Assembly (NCBI GenBank): GCA_964515395.1
Contig: CAZERC010000054.1
Coordinates: forward strand, 1 to 6,198
Reading direction: 5' to 3'
DNA length: 6,198 nt
Source: UBA1876 sp964515395
Lineage (GTDB): Bacteria > Synergistota > Synergistia > Synergistales > Thermovirgaceae
A model generated the notes under the pieces. That model worked only from the letters and a program-made list of their open reading frames with translations, made no database searches and was not told where the DNA came from. Every line of letters begins with the position of its first letter. The stretch's first letter is position 1. The position numbers and the translations under genes are program-made. Positions 1 to 5,946 of this stretch are shown one piece after another.

Positions 1-109
1 GAACTGCAGGTAATATCGGTTTGGGGAGATCGTAAATGAACGGTATCCGACTCAGACGAGCGAGACGTATAAGACCTGGTTTTTCTTCGTCAGTTGCATA
101 TGGATATGC

Positions 110-343
110 GGCGATGACGGGGAGGAGTAGGTCGTGTGCTCGTCGACAGAGAGGGGATGCGGTTCGCTGAAAGCGTTCCTCGACGAGACCGGCTGAAAAG
201 AGCCCCGGAGCCAGCCCCGAAGAAAGGCGCAACGCCAAGTAGGGGCATCAACGGCTTAAGGGCTGTGAGAGGCCGGTAAAACGGCAACAAGGGTGGCACC
301 GCGGGTATAAGGCCCGTCCCTGTACAGGGACGGGCCTTTTTTT
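110..343 (+). promoter_or_regulatory. T-box leader upstream of argG, arginine specifier (AGA)
   Basis: This is a tRNA-sensing transcription-attenuation leader. Stem I starts with GGC 110-112 pairing GCC 210-212. A kink-turn-like GATGA/GGA follows, then GGGG 119-122 pairs CCCC 203-206. The loop-E AGTA (126-129) faces the specifier loop. Further up, CTCGTCGA 139-146 pairs TCGACGAG 180-187, and an AG-bulge AGAGAG lies at 148-153. Stem III is CCCC 215-218 with GGGG 242-245, enclosing GGCG/CGCC (226-229/233-236). The T-box AGGGTGGCACCGCG is at 290-303. Aligning the specifier strand from memory with B. subtilis glyQS (GAAA, specifier, purine, nine-base tail) places AGA at 199-201, an Arg codon that fits argG. 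In the antiterminator, AGGG 290-293 pairs CCCT 318-321 and GCGGG 301-305 pairs CCCGT 313-317. The bulge TGGC 294-297 would pair a GCCA tRNA end. Uncharged tRNA-Arg should allow read-through. I see no convincing promoter upstream. Confidence 0.95.
311..343 (+). terminator. T-box intrinsic terminator
   Basis: A perfect 26-bp inverted repeat (311-336, arms GGCCCGTCCC and GGGACGGGCC around TGTACA) is followed directly by seven Ts (337-343). Its 5' arm is the strand also used by the antiterminator (313-321), so the two structures exclude each other, as the T-box mechanism requires. Confidence 0.95.
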
Positions 344-390
344 ATGGGTGAATCACATTGAGGAATTAACGAAAAGGAGCTGTGGTCTTT

Positions 391-1629
391 ATGCACAAGG
401 GAAAAGTCGTTCTCGCCTATAGTGGTGGATTGGACACTTCCGTGGCAATCAAGTGGTTGCAGGAAAAGGGGTACGATGTCGTCACGTTAACGGCAGATGT
501 CGGGCAGAATATCGATCTTGACGCTGCAAAGCAAAAAGCCCTTGATGTCGGTGCATCAAAAGCCTATGTGATGGACCTGAAAAAGGAATTCGTCGAAACA
601 ATGGTGTGGCCGGCACTGAAGGCAAATGCGCTGTATGAAGGGAAATACCCGCTCAATTCAGCGCTCTCGCGGCCTCTGATCGCAAAATACCTTGCACTTA
701 TCGCAAAAATTGAAGGTGCTGTGGCCGTCGCTCACGGGTGCACCGGGAAGGGACAGGACCAGGTACGCATCGAAGTGTGCGCAACTGCACTCAATCCTGA
801 CCTGGAGGTCATTGCACCCGTGCGGGACTGGCATTTTTCAAGGGATGCCGAGATTGAATATGCAAAAGAGCATGATATTCCTGTCCCGGTGACGAAGAAG
901 AGCCCTTACTCGATCGATGCAAATTTGTGGGGGCGCTCGATCGAATGCGGCCCGCTGGAAGATCCCTGGACCGAACCGCCCAGTGACGCCTTCACTATGA
1001 CGGTGGACCCCTGGAATGCACCTGACGAGCCGGAGTACCTTGAAATAGGTTTTGACAAGGGAATTCCCGTTTCCGTAAATGGCGAAACTATGGACGGCGT
1101 CACCCTGATAGCGAAAATCAACGATATTGCGGGGAAACACGGAGTCGGCCGGATTGACATGCTCGAGGATCGTCTCGTCGGTTTCAAGAGTAGGGAGGTT
1201 TACGAATGCCCCGCAACGGTTGTGCTTCTTCAGGCGCATCAGGCTGTTGAGACGATGACCCTGCCGAAGGACGTTTTGACCACGAAAATGAATCTTTCAC
1301 TGCAATATTCGGAATTGACCTATGTGGGATACTGGTATTCTCCGCTCAAAAACGCCCTGGATGCCTTTTTTGATTCCATCCAGAAACATGTAACAGGTGT
1401 CGCAAGGGTCAGGCTTTACAAGGGAAATGTCGTCGTCGTGGGTCTGAAAGCGGAAAATTCGTTGTATGCCGATGATGTGGCAACCTATTCCGATAACGAT
1501 GCCTTTGATCATGAGGCTGCAAAGGGATTCATCACGATCTGGGGGTTGCCGGTGAAAACCTGGAAATCCGTCCACAGCGAGCACATCATGGAAACACCTG
1601 AACTCAAAGTTGTCGGGGAGAAAAAATAG
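391..1629 (+). CDS. argG: Argininosuccinate synthase
   Basis: It condenses citrulline and aspartate, using ATP, to argininosuccinate, the penultimate step of arginine synthesis in the cytoplasm. The 412-residue length is normal for the family. The N-type ATP pyrophosphatase P-loop AYSGGLDTS is at residues 9-17. The substrate-binding segments YPLNSALSRPL (86-96) and HGCTGKGQDQVR (115-126) follow, then SPYSIDANLWGRSIE (171-185). The usual family text is GKGNDQ; here Asn is Gln (residue 122), a conservative change next to the aspartate site. An in-frame GTG at 382 is only 2 nt from AAGGAG (374-379). The ATG at 391 has an 11-nt spacer and gives the usual short N-terminus, so I chose it. The gene sits 47 nt after the T-box terminator and should respond to the charging of tRNA-Arg. 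No other arg gene is visible. It converges on the acylphosphatase gene. Confidence 0.98.
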   Translation: MHKGKVVLAYSGGLDTSVAIKWLQEKGYDVVTLTADVGQNIDLDAAKQKALDVGASKAYVMDLKKEFVETMVWPALKANALYEGKYPLNSALSRPLIAKYLALIAKIEGAVAVAHGCTGKGQDQVRIEVCATALNPDLEVIAPVRDWHFSRDAEIEYAKEHDIPVPVTKKSPYSIDANLWGRSIECGPLEDPWTEPPSDAFTMTVDPWNAPDEPEYLEIGFDKGIPVSVNGETMDGVTLIAKINDIAGKHGVGRIDMLEDRLVGFKSREVYECPATVVLLQAHQAVETMTLPKDVLTTKMNLSLQYSELTYVGYWYSPLKNALDAFFDSIQKHVTGVARVRLYKGNVVVVGLKAENSLYADDVATYSDNDAFDHEAAKGFITIWGLPVKTWKSVHSEHIMETPELKVVGEKK

Positions 1630-1644
1630 TCTGCCTGAAATGAC

Positions 1645-1688
1645 AAAAAGGGCATGACGATCCGGCTGCAATCGGGACGTCATGCCCT
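1645..1688 (-). terminator. Terminator between convergent argG and acylphosphatase gene
   Basis: A 10-bp stem, GGGCATGACG (1650-1659) with CGTCATGCCC (1678-1687), is extended by A1649-T1688 and has a partly paired 18-nt loop. On the minus strand it is followed by five Ts (complement of 1645-1649), the intrinsic terminator pattern for the acylphosphatase gene. It overlaps that gene's stop codon. On the plus strand the hairpin lies 20 nt after the argG stop but lacks a T-run, so it would act there only weakly or as a 3'-end stabiliser. Confidence 0.8.
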
Positions 1689-1968
1689 AGGCTCTTTGAA
1701 TGTGGAAATCGTCAAACAGTCTTTTTGCATTTTTCCATTGCACCTGCACATTCTGTACACGTGCATGGGAAGGTCCCTGTTGCATCCACTCTATCATTTC
1801 CCGTATTTTTGTCTCTTCACCCTGCAATAGTGCGTCTACGTCCCCGTCGGGCCTGTTTCTGATCCATCCTGTCAAACCGAGATCATTGGCCCTTTGAAGG
1901 GCCCTCCATCTGAGTCCGACCCCCTGGACTATACCGGTGAGTCTGACGTAGGCTTCCTTTTCCGACAT
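1687..1968 (-). CDS. acyP: Acylphosphatase
   Basis: This small cytosolic enzyme of 93 residues has the usual family size and hydrolyses acyl phosphates such as acetyl or carbamoyl phosphate. The family signature GIVQGVGLR is at residues 12-20; its Arg20 is the phosphate-binding residue. GWIRNRPDGDVDA (34-46) supplies the catalytic Asn38. The position usually held by Phe or Tyr just before the Arg (VQGVGFR) is Leu here. The start at 1968 follows GGAGGAA with about 7 nt spacing. An in-frame ATG further upstream (2034) would add a 22-residue extension unlike the family. The gene is monocistronic, divergent from the alaX-like gene and convergent with argG. A link to carbamoyl phosphate used for citrulline synthesis is possible but speculative. 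The upstream 1969-2079 region holds a T7 tract at 2002-2008 but no clear promoter on either strand. Confidence 0.93.
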   Translation of the reverse strand: MSEKEAYVRLTGIVQGVGLRWRALQRANDLGLTGWIRNRPDGDVDALLQGEETKIREMIEWMQQGPSHARVQNVQVQWKNAKRLFDDFHIQRA

Positions 1969-2079
1969 GGTATTTCCTCCACTGATCAGGCTGTCTGTTG
2001 GTTTTTTTAGTGTATCATCGAGGGCAGGTAGCATAAAAGGAATCTCATGACCGCTCGTATTTTTCGCGGAGGTGTTTGC

Positions 2080-3252
2080 ATGACGATGTCAACACGCATT
2101 GCAGAAATCGTTGAAAACAAGGGGAAGAGGGCCCTGGTGGCATTGGAGGAAAACTCTTTTCGTCCTTCAGGAGGAGGGCAGCCTGGCGACAGTGGAATCC
2201 TCAGGGGAGAAGGTTTCGAGGCGGTGGTAGAAGATTGCCGGTACCAGGATGGAAGACCTCTTCTTTATCTGAGGGTCAAAAGGGGAAAACCTGAAACTGG
2301 AATGACCGTTGACGCCAGTGTTGACCTTGGGAGGAAACATCTTTTGTCCCGCATGCATACGGGCGAACACATTCTCAGCAGAATTCTTGAAGATTCCAAT
2401 CCCGGTCTGGAGGTCACCAAGGTTGCCATCGGCGAGGAAGAAAGTACGATCTTTCTTTCCTATGAGGGAAAAATCGACTGGGATGTTCTTTTCAAGGCCG
2501 AGGAGAAGGCACTCGAAATAATCCGGGCGGATTTGCCGGTAAACGTAAATATTGTTGAAAGACAAAAGGCCCAAACGATTGAAAACCTGAAGATCAATTG
2601 GAACAGGGTTGTAGACCCCGAAATCAGGGTGGTTTCAATCCCCGATTTTGACATCATAGCCTGTTCCGGGACCCATACGGACTCCACGGGTGATGTCGGA
2701 GGAATACTCGTAACAGGTTTCAAGGGGGCATCGACGGAGTGGAGCGTGTCTTTCACGGTGCACAGGGAGCAATATCTTTCCGAATACAGTTACGTTATGA
2801 GACCTCTTCTCAGGTCCGTCGGCTGTTCCCTGAAAAAGCTTCCCAATGTCTATGAATCTTTGCAACAGGAAAGAAAACAACTTTTGAAAGCTCTCGACAA
2901 AGCCAGAAACATGCTCGACCTCCCATGGAATTTTCAGGATCTGGGGCCTTGCAAGTTGCAATATCTCTTTCTTGAGGGGATGCCAATGGATATGATTCTC
3001 CCTTCAGTGAAAGAGACTTTGGATGAGAATACCATCGTTCTGGCCCTTGCCGGAAAAGAACCGGGAAAGGCCTCCTTTGTTCTTGCCAGGGGGGCGGCTT
3101 GCGCTTTTGATCTCAGGCATTTCATCCGTGACAATCCCGAACTCAGGGCAAGAGGAGGCGGGACACGGGAATGGGTCCAGGGTGAGACCTCGGAAATGTC
3201 AACGGGAAAGTGGCTTGAAGCGCTAAAGGTGTTGACAAATAGTAATCAATAG
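2080..3252 (+). CDS. AlaX-type alanyl-tRNA editing protein with DHHA1 domain
   Basis: It is related to the editing and C-Ala parts of alanyl-tRNA synthetase without the catalytic aminoacylation domain. Family members hydrolyse Ser (or Gly) mischarged on tRNA-Ala. Residues are numbered from the start at 2080. A PSGGGQPGD loop (29-37) and the zinc site HxxxH (H93, H97 in HTGEH) are followed by C195 and H199 (CSGTH). A probable coiled coil spans about 255-280. A C-terminal DHHA1-like domain ends in RGGGTREWVQG (358-368). At 390 residues it matches the long AlaX-L class. The ATG at 2080 has GGAGG 7 nt upstream. An in-frame ATG at 2047 (11 residues longer) follows AGGA by 5 nt, and its length fits the N-terminal strand of homologues, so the start is not settled. 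The last codons contain the -35 box of the next promoter. Confidence 0.9.
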   Translation: MTMSTRIAEIVENKGKRALVALEENSFRPSGGGQPGDSGILRGEGFEAVVEDCRYQDGRPLLYLRVKRGKPETGMTVDASVDLGRKHLLSRMHTGEHILSRILEDSNPGLEVTKVAIGEEESTIFLSYEGKIDWDVLFKAEEKALEIIRADLPVNVNIVERQKAQTIENLKINWNRVVDPEIRVVSIPDFDIIACSGTHTDSTGDVGGILVTGFKGASTEWSVSFTVHREQYLSEYSYVMRPLLRSVGCSLKKLPNVYESLQQERKQLLKALDKARNMLDLPWNFQDLGPCKLQYLFLEGMPMDMILPSVKETLDENTIVLALAGKEPGKASFVLARGAACAFDLRHFIRDNPELRARGGGTREWVQGETSEMSTGKWLEALKVLTNSNQ

Positions 3253-3260
3253 AATATAGT
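3232..3260 (+). promoter_or_regulatory. Near-consensus sigma-70 promoter
   Basis: TTGACA at 3232-3237, exactly 17 bp, then TATAGT at 3255-3260 (one mismatch to TATAAT). The -35 box lies inside the last codons of the alaX-like gene and the -10 just after its stop. Transcription would start near 3267. This is the best promoter in the window and supports an independent transcription unit for the downstream small ORF and membrane protein. Confidence 0.8.
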
Positions 3261-3269
3261 ATATACACA

Positions 3270-3336
3270 GAGCGAAATCTTCCGCGGAGGTTACGCTCCA
3301 CAAGTGTAATGATTTTGCGCAAGGAGCGTGACGAAA
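3270..3336 (+). promoter_or_regulatory. Structured 5' leader with sequestered Shine-Dalgarno (candidate switch)
   Basis: This is the roughly 70-nt untranslated leader between the promoter and the 55-codon ORF. The SD AAGGAG (3321-3326) is followed by ATG after 10 nt. The stretch 3323-3331 pairs with 3291-3299 (core ACGCTCC with GGAGCGT, plus a G-U and a U-A pair), a 9-bp stem that buries the SD. Competing pairings are also present: GCGAAATC 3272-3279 with GATTTTGC 3311-3318 (8 bp, one G-U); GGAG 3286-3289 with CTCC 3296-3299; GAGCG 3270-3274 with CGCTC 3294-3298. These would free the SD. The arrangement suggests translational control by a ligand, protein, small RNA or temperature. I do not recognise it as a known riboswitch class. 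Confidence 0.45.
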
Positions 3337-3504
3337 ATGAGTGAAGCTGAGGTCTGTGTCATACTCAGAAAACATCGTTCGGGTCATATGGAAGCTGGTT
3401 CGCTCCATAAAGAGCCCTTAAGCGGGAATCTTTTTGACGGTAATTTGTCAGCATTGTTTCCGCGGTTGCGGCAAAATGTCAATTTGAAGGATCTCCTCGA
3501 CTGA
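3337..3504 (+). CDS. Small ORF, 55 residues, unknown function
   Basis: It starts MSEAEVCVILRKH and ends NLKDLLD. It is a hydrophilic, mixed-charge peptide with several His and Arg residues. It has no signal peptide, membrane segment or recognised motif. Support for its being real comes from context. A near-consensus promoter lies 77 nt upstream of the ATG, AAGGAG has a 10-nt spacer to the ATG, and the preceding leader can hide that SD. It could encode a small regulatory protein or a leader peptide for the membrane protein gene that starts 127 nt after its stop. Alternatively the transcript is mainly a noncoding RNA and the frame is incidental. I cannot identify homologues by eye. Confidence 0.4.
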   Translation: MSEAEVCVILRKHRSGHMEAGSLHKEPLSGNLFDGNLSALFPRLRQNVNLKDLLD

Positions 3505-3520
3505 AAGGCGCGACAAGCCG

Positions 3521-3574
3521 AAAAAATGCAATGGGCGGAAATGATCCGAAAGAAAGGACTGTCCGCCCTTTGCA
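3521..3574 (-). terminator. Minus-strand intrinsic terminator
   Basis: Read on the minus strand: TGCAA, one A-A mismatch, GGGCGGA (3568-3562), a 22-nt partly paired loop, TCCGCCC (3539-3533), the matching TTGCA, then six Ts (complement of 3521-3526). On the plus strand only a broken T stretch follows, so it is directional. The nearest complete minus-strand gene upstream of it is tupC, which ends at 4136, so this is the probable end of the tup transcript. On the plus strand the hairpin separates the small ORF from the membrane protein gene and could attenuate weakly. Confidence 0.7.
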
Positions 3575-3631
3575 CATTTCGTTGTCATTGTCATAACAGA
3601 ACACCAAAACATGGCGGATGGAGGGCATGGA

Positions 3632-4141
3632 ATGCTTGTTCTGTTTTTTTTCTCGATAGGGGCGGCGGCAATCACTTACGGAATTGCCTACAGCTATGGC
3701 GTGCGATATCCTGTGCTTTTTCTCACGAAAGCCTTCCGTGGAGAATCACGTGAAGAACAAGGCGATCCCTCCGAATCTGGTAAGGGAGACTCTGAAGAAG
3801 AAACGATCCCGCCTCGAATCGGGAAAATCCTGTGGTATCCATTGCGCACCGTCCTGTTTCTCGGTGAAACCTATATTCAGGCAGGGTGGGGGGCATATTG
3901 TGTCCTTCGCGCATACGAAGCGATAGCAAAAGCCGGAGTCAAGCCCGGCTGGGGGTATCATGTGACGGCCTTTATCGTTTGTATCGGCGCACTGGGGTAT
4001 CTCGCACGGAAGGAACCACGAAAAGATATCCTTTCAATCATTCAATCCTGCGTCGGCATGGGGAGTTACATCGTCTTCTGCATAACGCCGCAGGCGCTTT
4101 CTACCTATTACCCGTGGCTTGTCTCGTTTTTTAGATCATAA
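3632..4141 (+). CDS. Predicted four-helix inner-membrane protein, unknown function
   Basis: This is a 169-residue protein I do not recognise. The N-terminus (MLVLFFFSIGAAAITYGIAY) is a hydrophobic signal-anchor. A hydrophilic, strongly acidic loop rich in Glu, Asp and Ser follows, at about residues 37-62. Three more hydrophobic segments lie at about 68-93 (WYPLRTVLFLGE...), 108-125 (HVTAFIVCIGALGYLA) and 131-152 (ILSIIQSCVGMGSYIVF). The ATG at 3632 has GGAGGG (3620-3625) with a 6-nt spacer. The ATG 21 nt upstream (3611) has no ribosome binding site, so I chose 3632. The gene may be co-transcribed with the small ORF from the promoter at 3232; only a weak promoter-like TTGCAC...CATAAC is seen at about 3570-3597. 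Its stop overlaps the end of tupC by 6 bp on the opposite strand, and no plus-strand terminator is visible after it. Confidence 0.75.
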   Translation: MLVLFFFSIGAAAITYGIAYSYGVRYPVLFLTKAFRGESREEQGDPSESGKGDSEEETIPPRIGKILWYPLRTVLFLGETYIQAGWGAYCVLRAYEAIAKAGVKPGWGYHVTAFIVCIGALGYLARKEPRKDILSIIQSCVGMGSYIVFCITPQALSTYYPWLVSFFRS

Positions 4142-5167
4142 TGTTTGGTTCATCCACTTGAGCGCGGAAGCCTTGAAATGAAGGTAAACATCGATTCCAG
4201 GCCTCAAACCCAGCTTTTCGGCGGATTGCCCTGTTACCACTGACGAAAGCAGTTTTTCGGCGATCTTCACCTTGACGAGAACCTTCCCGCTGCTGTTGTC
4301 GAGAGTCATTTCCGATATCGTCCCCCGAAGTGAATTCAATGCGGAATCGGTCGCCGGTTGTTCCACACAGATGATGATGTCCTCTGGATCCAGGAGTGCC
4401 ACTGATTCTTGCGTAACCGTCCCGGCGCCTATGACGTACTGTCCATCAGAAAGATACAGTGCCGACAGATTGTCTCCGCAGGGTTCCCATTTGCCGGTGA
4501 GGACATTTTCCGGCAGGTCTTTTATCAATTTTCCTCTAAAGAGAGAGAGCATTCGTTCTGCAACACCATAGATCCAGGGGAGTTCGTGAGTAACGATGAC
4601 CAGCGTTGATCCCCAATGATCGCGTGCACGAAGAACGGCTTCCTGGATAATCCGCGCGCTGGCACTGTCGACACTGGCCGTCGGCTCGTCGAGGAGTATG
4701 ACTTTCGGCCTCAAAACAAGCCGTGACGCAAGGGCAACTCGTTGGGCTTCCCCTCCAGAGAGCTGGTACCATTTCCTGTTCATAAAATGAACCGGATCCA
4801 GTCCGACCATTTCCAGAGAAGTTCTTATCTTTTCATCAAGAGCAGAAGTTTCTCCACGCATCTTGAGTCCGTAGGCGATGTTCTCAAAAACTGTACGTTT
4901 GAGAAGAAAGGGATTCTGAAGAAGCATCGTCACTTGCTTTCTATGGGAATTGTCGTTGAAACGGGCCGGTTCGCCGCAAAAACGGATAATTCCCTCGTCA
5001 GGTTCCTCAAGCAACGCGAGCAGCCTCAAAAGCGTGCTCTTTCCGCTTCCGTTGGGGCCGATGAGCCCGATGATTTCGCCCTGGCTGATTTGCAAATCAT
5101 TGATTTGCAGAACGACTCTGCCATCGTACAGTTTTTTTACGTTTTCCAGTTCATATATCAGGGTCAT
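4136..5167 (-). CDS. tupC: Tungstate ABC transporter, ATP-binding protein
   Basis: This cytoplasmic ATPase drives tungstate uptake through TupB. It has 343 residues. Walker A GPNGSGKST is at 37-45, the Q-loop Gln at 84, the ABC signature LSGGE at 136-140, Walker B VILLDEP at 156-162 with catalytic Glu161, and the H-loop His at 194. The C-terminal part (about 279-338) has the TOBE/Mop pattern: RGTIS, VLVKVKI, SAEKLGLRPG and HFKASAL. This domain is typical of molybdate/tungstate ATPases and can bind oxyanions. I assign tungstate rather than molybdate from the TupA and TupB neighbours. The ATG at 5167 has AGGAGGAG 8 nt upstream and begins 1 nt after the tupB stop, indicating translational coupling; an in-frame ATG at 5212 would overlap tupB and lacks such a site. 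The gene ends tail to tail with the membrane protein gene, with no terminator at the junction. Confidence 0.93.
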   Translation of the reverse strand: MTLIYELENVKKLYDGRVVLQINDLQISQGEIIGLIGPNGSGKSTLLRLLALLEEPDEGIIRFCGEPARFNDNSHRKQVTMLLQNPFLLKRTVFENIAYGLKMRGETSALDEKIRTSLEMVGLDPVHFMNRKWYQLSGGEAQRVALASRLVLRPKVILLDEPTASVDSASARIIQEAVLRARDHWGSTLVIVTHELPWIYGVAERMLSLFRGKLIKDLPENVLTGKWEPCGDNLSALYLSDGQYVIGAGTVTQESVALLDPEDIIICVEQPATDSALNSLRGTISEMTLDNSSGKVLVKVKIAEKLLSSVVTGQSAEKLGLRPGIDVYLHFKASALKWMNQTL

Positions 5168-5168
5168 G

Positions 5169-5858
5169 TCAGGATCTCCTCCTGAGCAGTGAAACCACCG
5201 CATTGACACCAAACGCCAAAGTCAGGAGAACCGCCCCAAGTGCTACACCCATGGAGAACTGTCCCTTTCCAGTCTCCAGAGCGATTGCTGTCGTAATGGT
5301 TCTGGTATGCCACTTGATGTTTCCGCCGATCATCATCGAGACACCGACTTCCGAGATTACGCGTCCATAGGCGGTAACAGCGGCTACCATTACAGAGTAA
5401 CGTCCTTCCCATAGAGAGGACAATGCGACCTGGCGGTCATTCGCTCCCAAAGTCCGCAGTGTCAGCCGCAGTTTGGGATCGAGTTCTTCCACGGCACTTG
5501 CCGTCAGGGAAATGATGATCGGAAGAGCAAGGATGAATTGCCCTATGGCAATGCCGGGAACGGTGAAGAGGAGACCCATCTCCCCGAGGGGGCCACGCCT
5601 TGAAACGAAGGCATAGACTAACAGGCCTACGACAACAGTAGGAAGGGCAAGGAGAGTGTCAACAATCGTCCTCAGGGCACCTTTGCCGGAAAAGTTTCCA
5701 TAGCCCAGAAGAAATCCGAGAGGTATGCCCACGAGAAGGCATGCAGCTATTGAAAGGGTGGAAACCTTCAGGGTTGTCATTACAGCCGAGTAGGTTTCCT
5801 CATGACCAGTTAGAAGAAGATGAAAAGCTCCCAGGATTCCTTCGATAATATAATCCAT
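5169..5858 (-). CDS. tupB: Tungstate ABC transporter, permease
   Basis: This inner-membrane permease forms the tungstate channel as a dimer with TupC. It has 229 residues, the normal size for TupB. About five hydrophobic segments lie at 27-52, 62-85, 97-121, 154-178 and 203-226. The cytoplasmic EAA-type coupling loop is at about 124-151 (EELDPKLRLTLRTLGANDRQ), with the conserved Gly138 that contacts the ATPase. The segment SEVGVSMMIGGNI (169-181) is characteristic of TupB-like permeases. The ATG at 5858 follows GGAG with a 7-nt spacer. It is the second gene of tupABC. An intrinsic terminator lies between tupA and this gene, and its own stop is 1 nt from the tupC start. Confidence 0.93.
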   Translation of the reverse strand: MDYIIEGILGAFHLLLTGHEETYSAVMTTLKVSTLSIAACLLVGIPLGFLLGYGNFSGKGALRTIVDTLLALPTVVVGLLVYAFVSRRGPLGEMGLLFTVPGIAIGQFILALPIIISLTASAVEELDPKLRLTLRTLGANDRQVALSSLWEGRYSVMVAAVTAYGRVISEVGVSMMIGGNIKWHTRTITTAIALETGKGQFSMGVALGAVLLTLAFGVNAVVSLLRRRS

Positions 5859-5876
5859 CAGTCAACTCCAGGCCAG

Positions 5877-5912
5877 AAAAAATCGGCGCCGGACCATGAG
5901 ACCCGGCGCCGG
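5877..5912 (-). terminator. Intergenic terminator/attenuator between tupA and tupB
   Basis: A GC-only 9-bp stem, CGGCGCCGG (5884-5892) with CCGGCGCCG (5903-5911), has a 10-nt loop. On the minus strand it is followed by A and six Ts (complement of 5877-5882). It sits 35 nt after the tupA stop and 18 nt before the tupB start. Because all three genes form one transporter, it most likely gives partial termination and protects the 3' end of a tupA-only mRNA. Confidence 0.8.
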
Positions 5913-5946
5913 CATTTTGATACTCTGTTACGGAATCGAGAAAAAA

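Noticed and set aside
1..39. Possible C-terminal end of an upstream gene (12 codons ending TGA at 37-39)
   Set aside because: Twelve codons are too few to judge, and another frame is also open to 33-35. No motif is recognisable.
20..73. Promoter for argG (TTGGGG...TATCCG, or TATAAG at 68-73)
   Set aside because: Both are poor matches in one or both boxes. The real promoter may lie left of the window.
96..109. Small GCATA/TATGC hairpin just before T-box stem I
   Set aside because: A 5-bp stem with a tetraloop is common by chance, and it is not part of the T-box core.
838..1239. 133-residue minus-strand reading frame inside argG
   Set aside because: Shadow of the well-supported argG frame, with no ribosome binding site or family features.
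3282..3464. CCGCGG repeated at about 3282 and 3461 as a long-range pairing of a 6S-like RNA
   Set aside because: Only the 6-bp palindrome matches; flanking bases do not extend the pairing, so chance is likely.
3723..3961. Minus-strand reading frames of 68-71 residues opposite the membrane protein gene
   Set aside because: They mutually overlap and lack good ribosome binding sites. The plus-strand frame has a strong SD and coherent membrane segments.
4742..5185. 147-residue plus-strand reading frame opposite tupC
   Set aside because: It lies antisense to a clear ABC ATPase whose motifs are all on the minus strand, and it has no recognisable domain.
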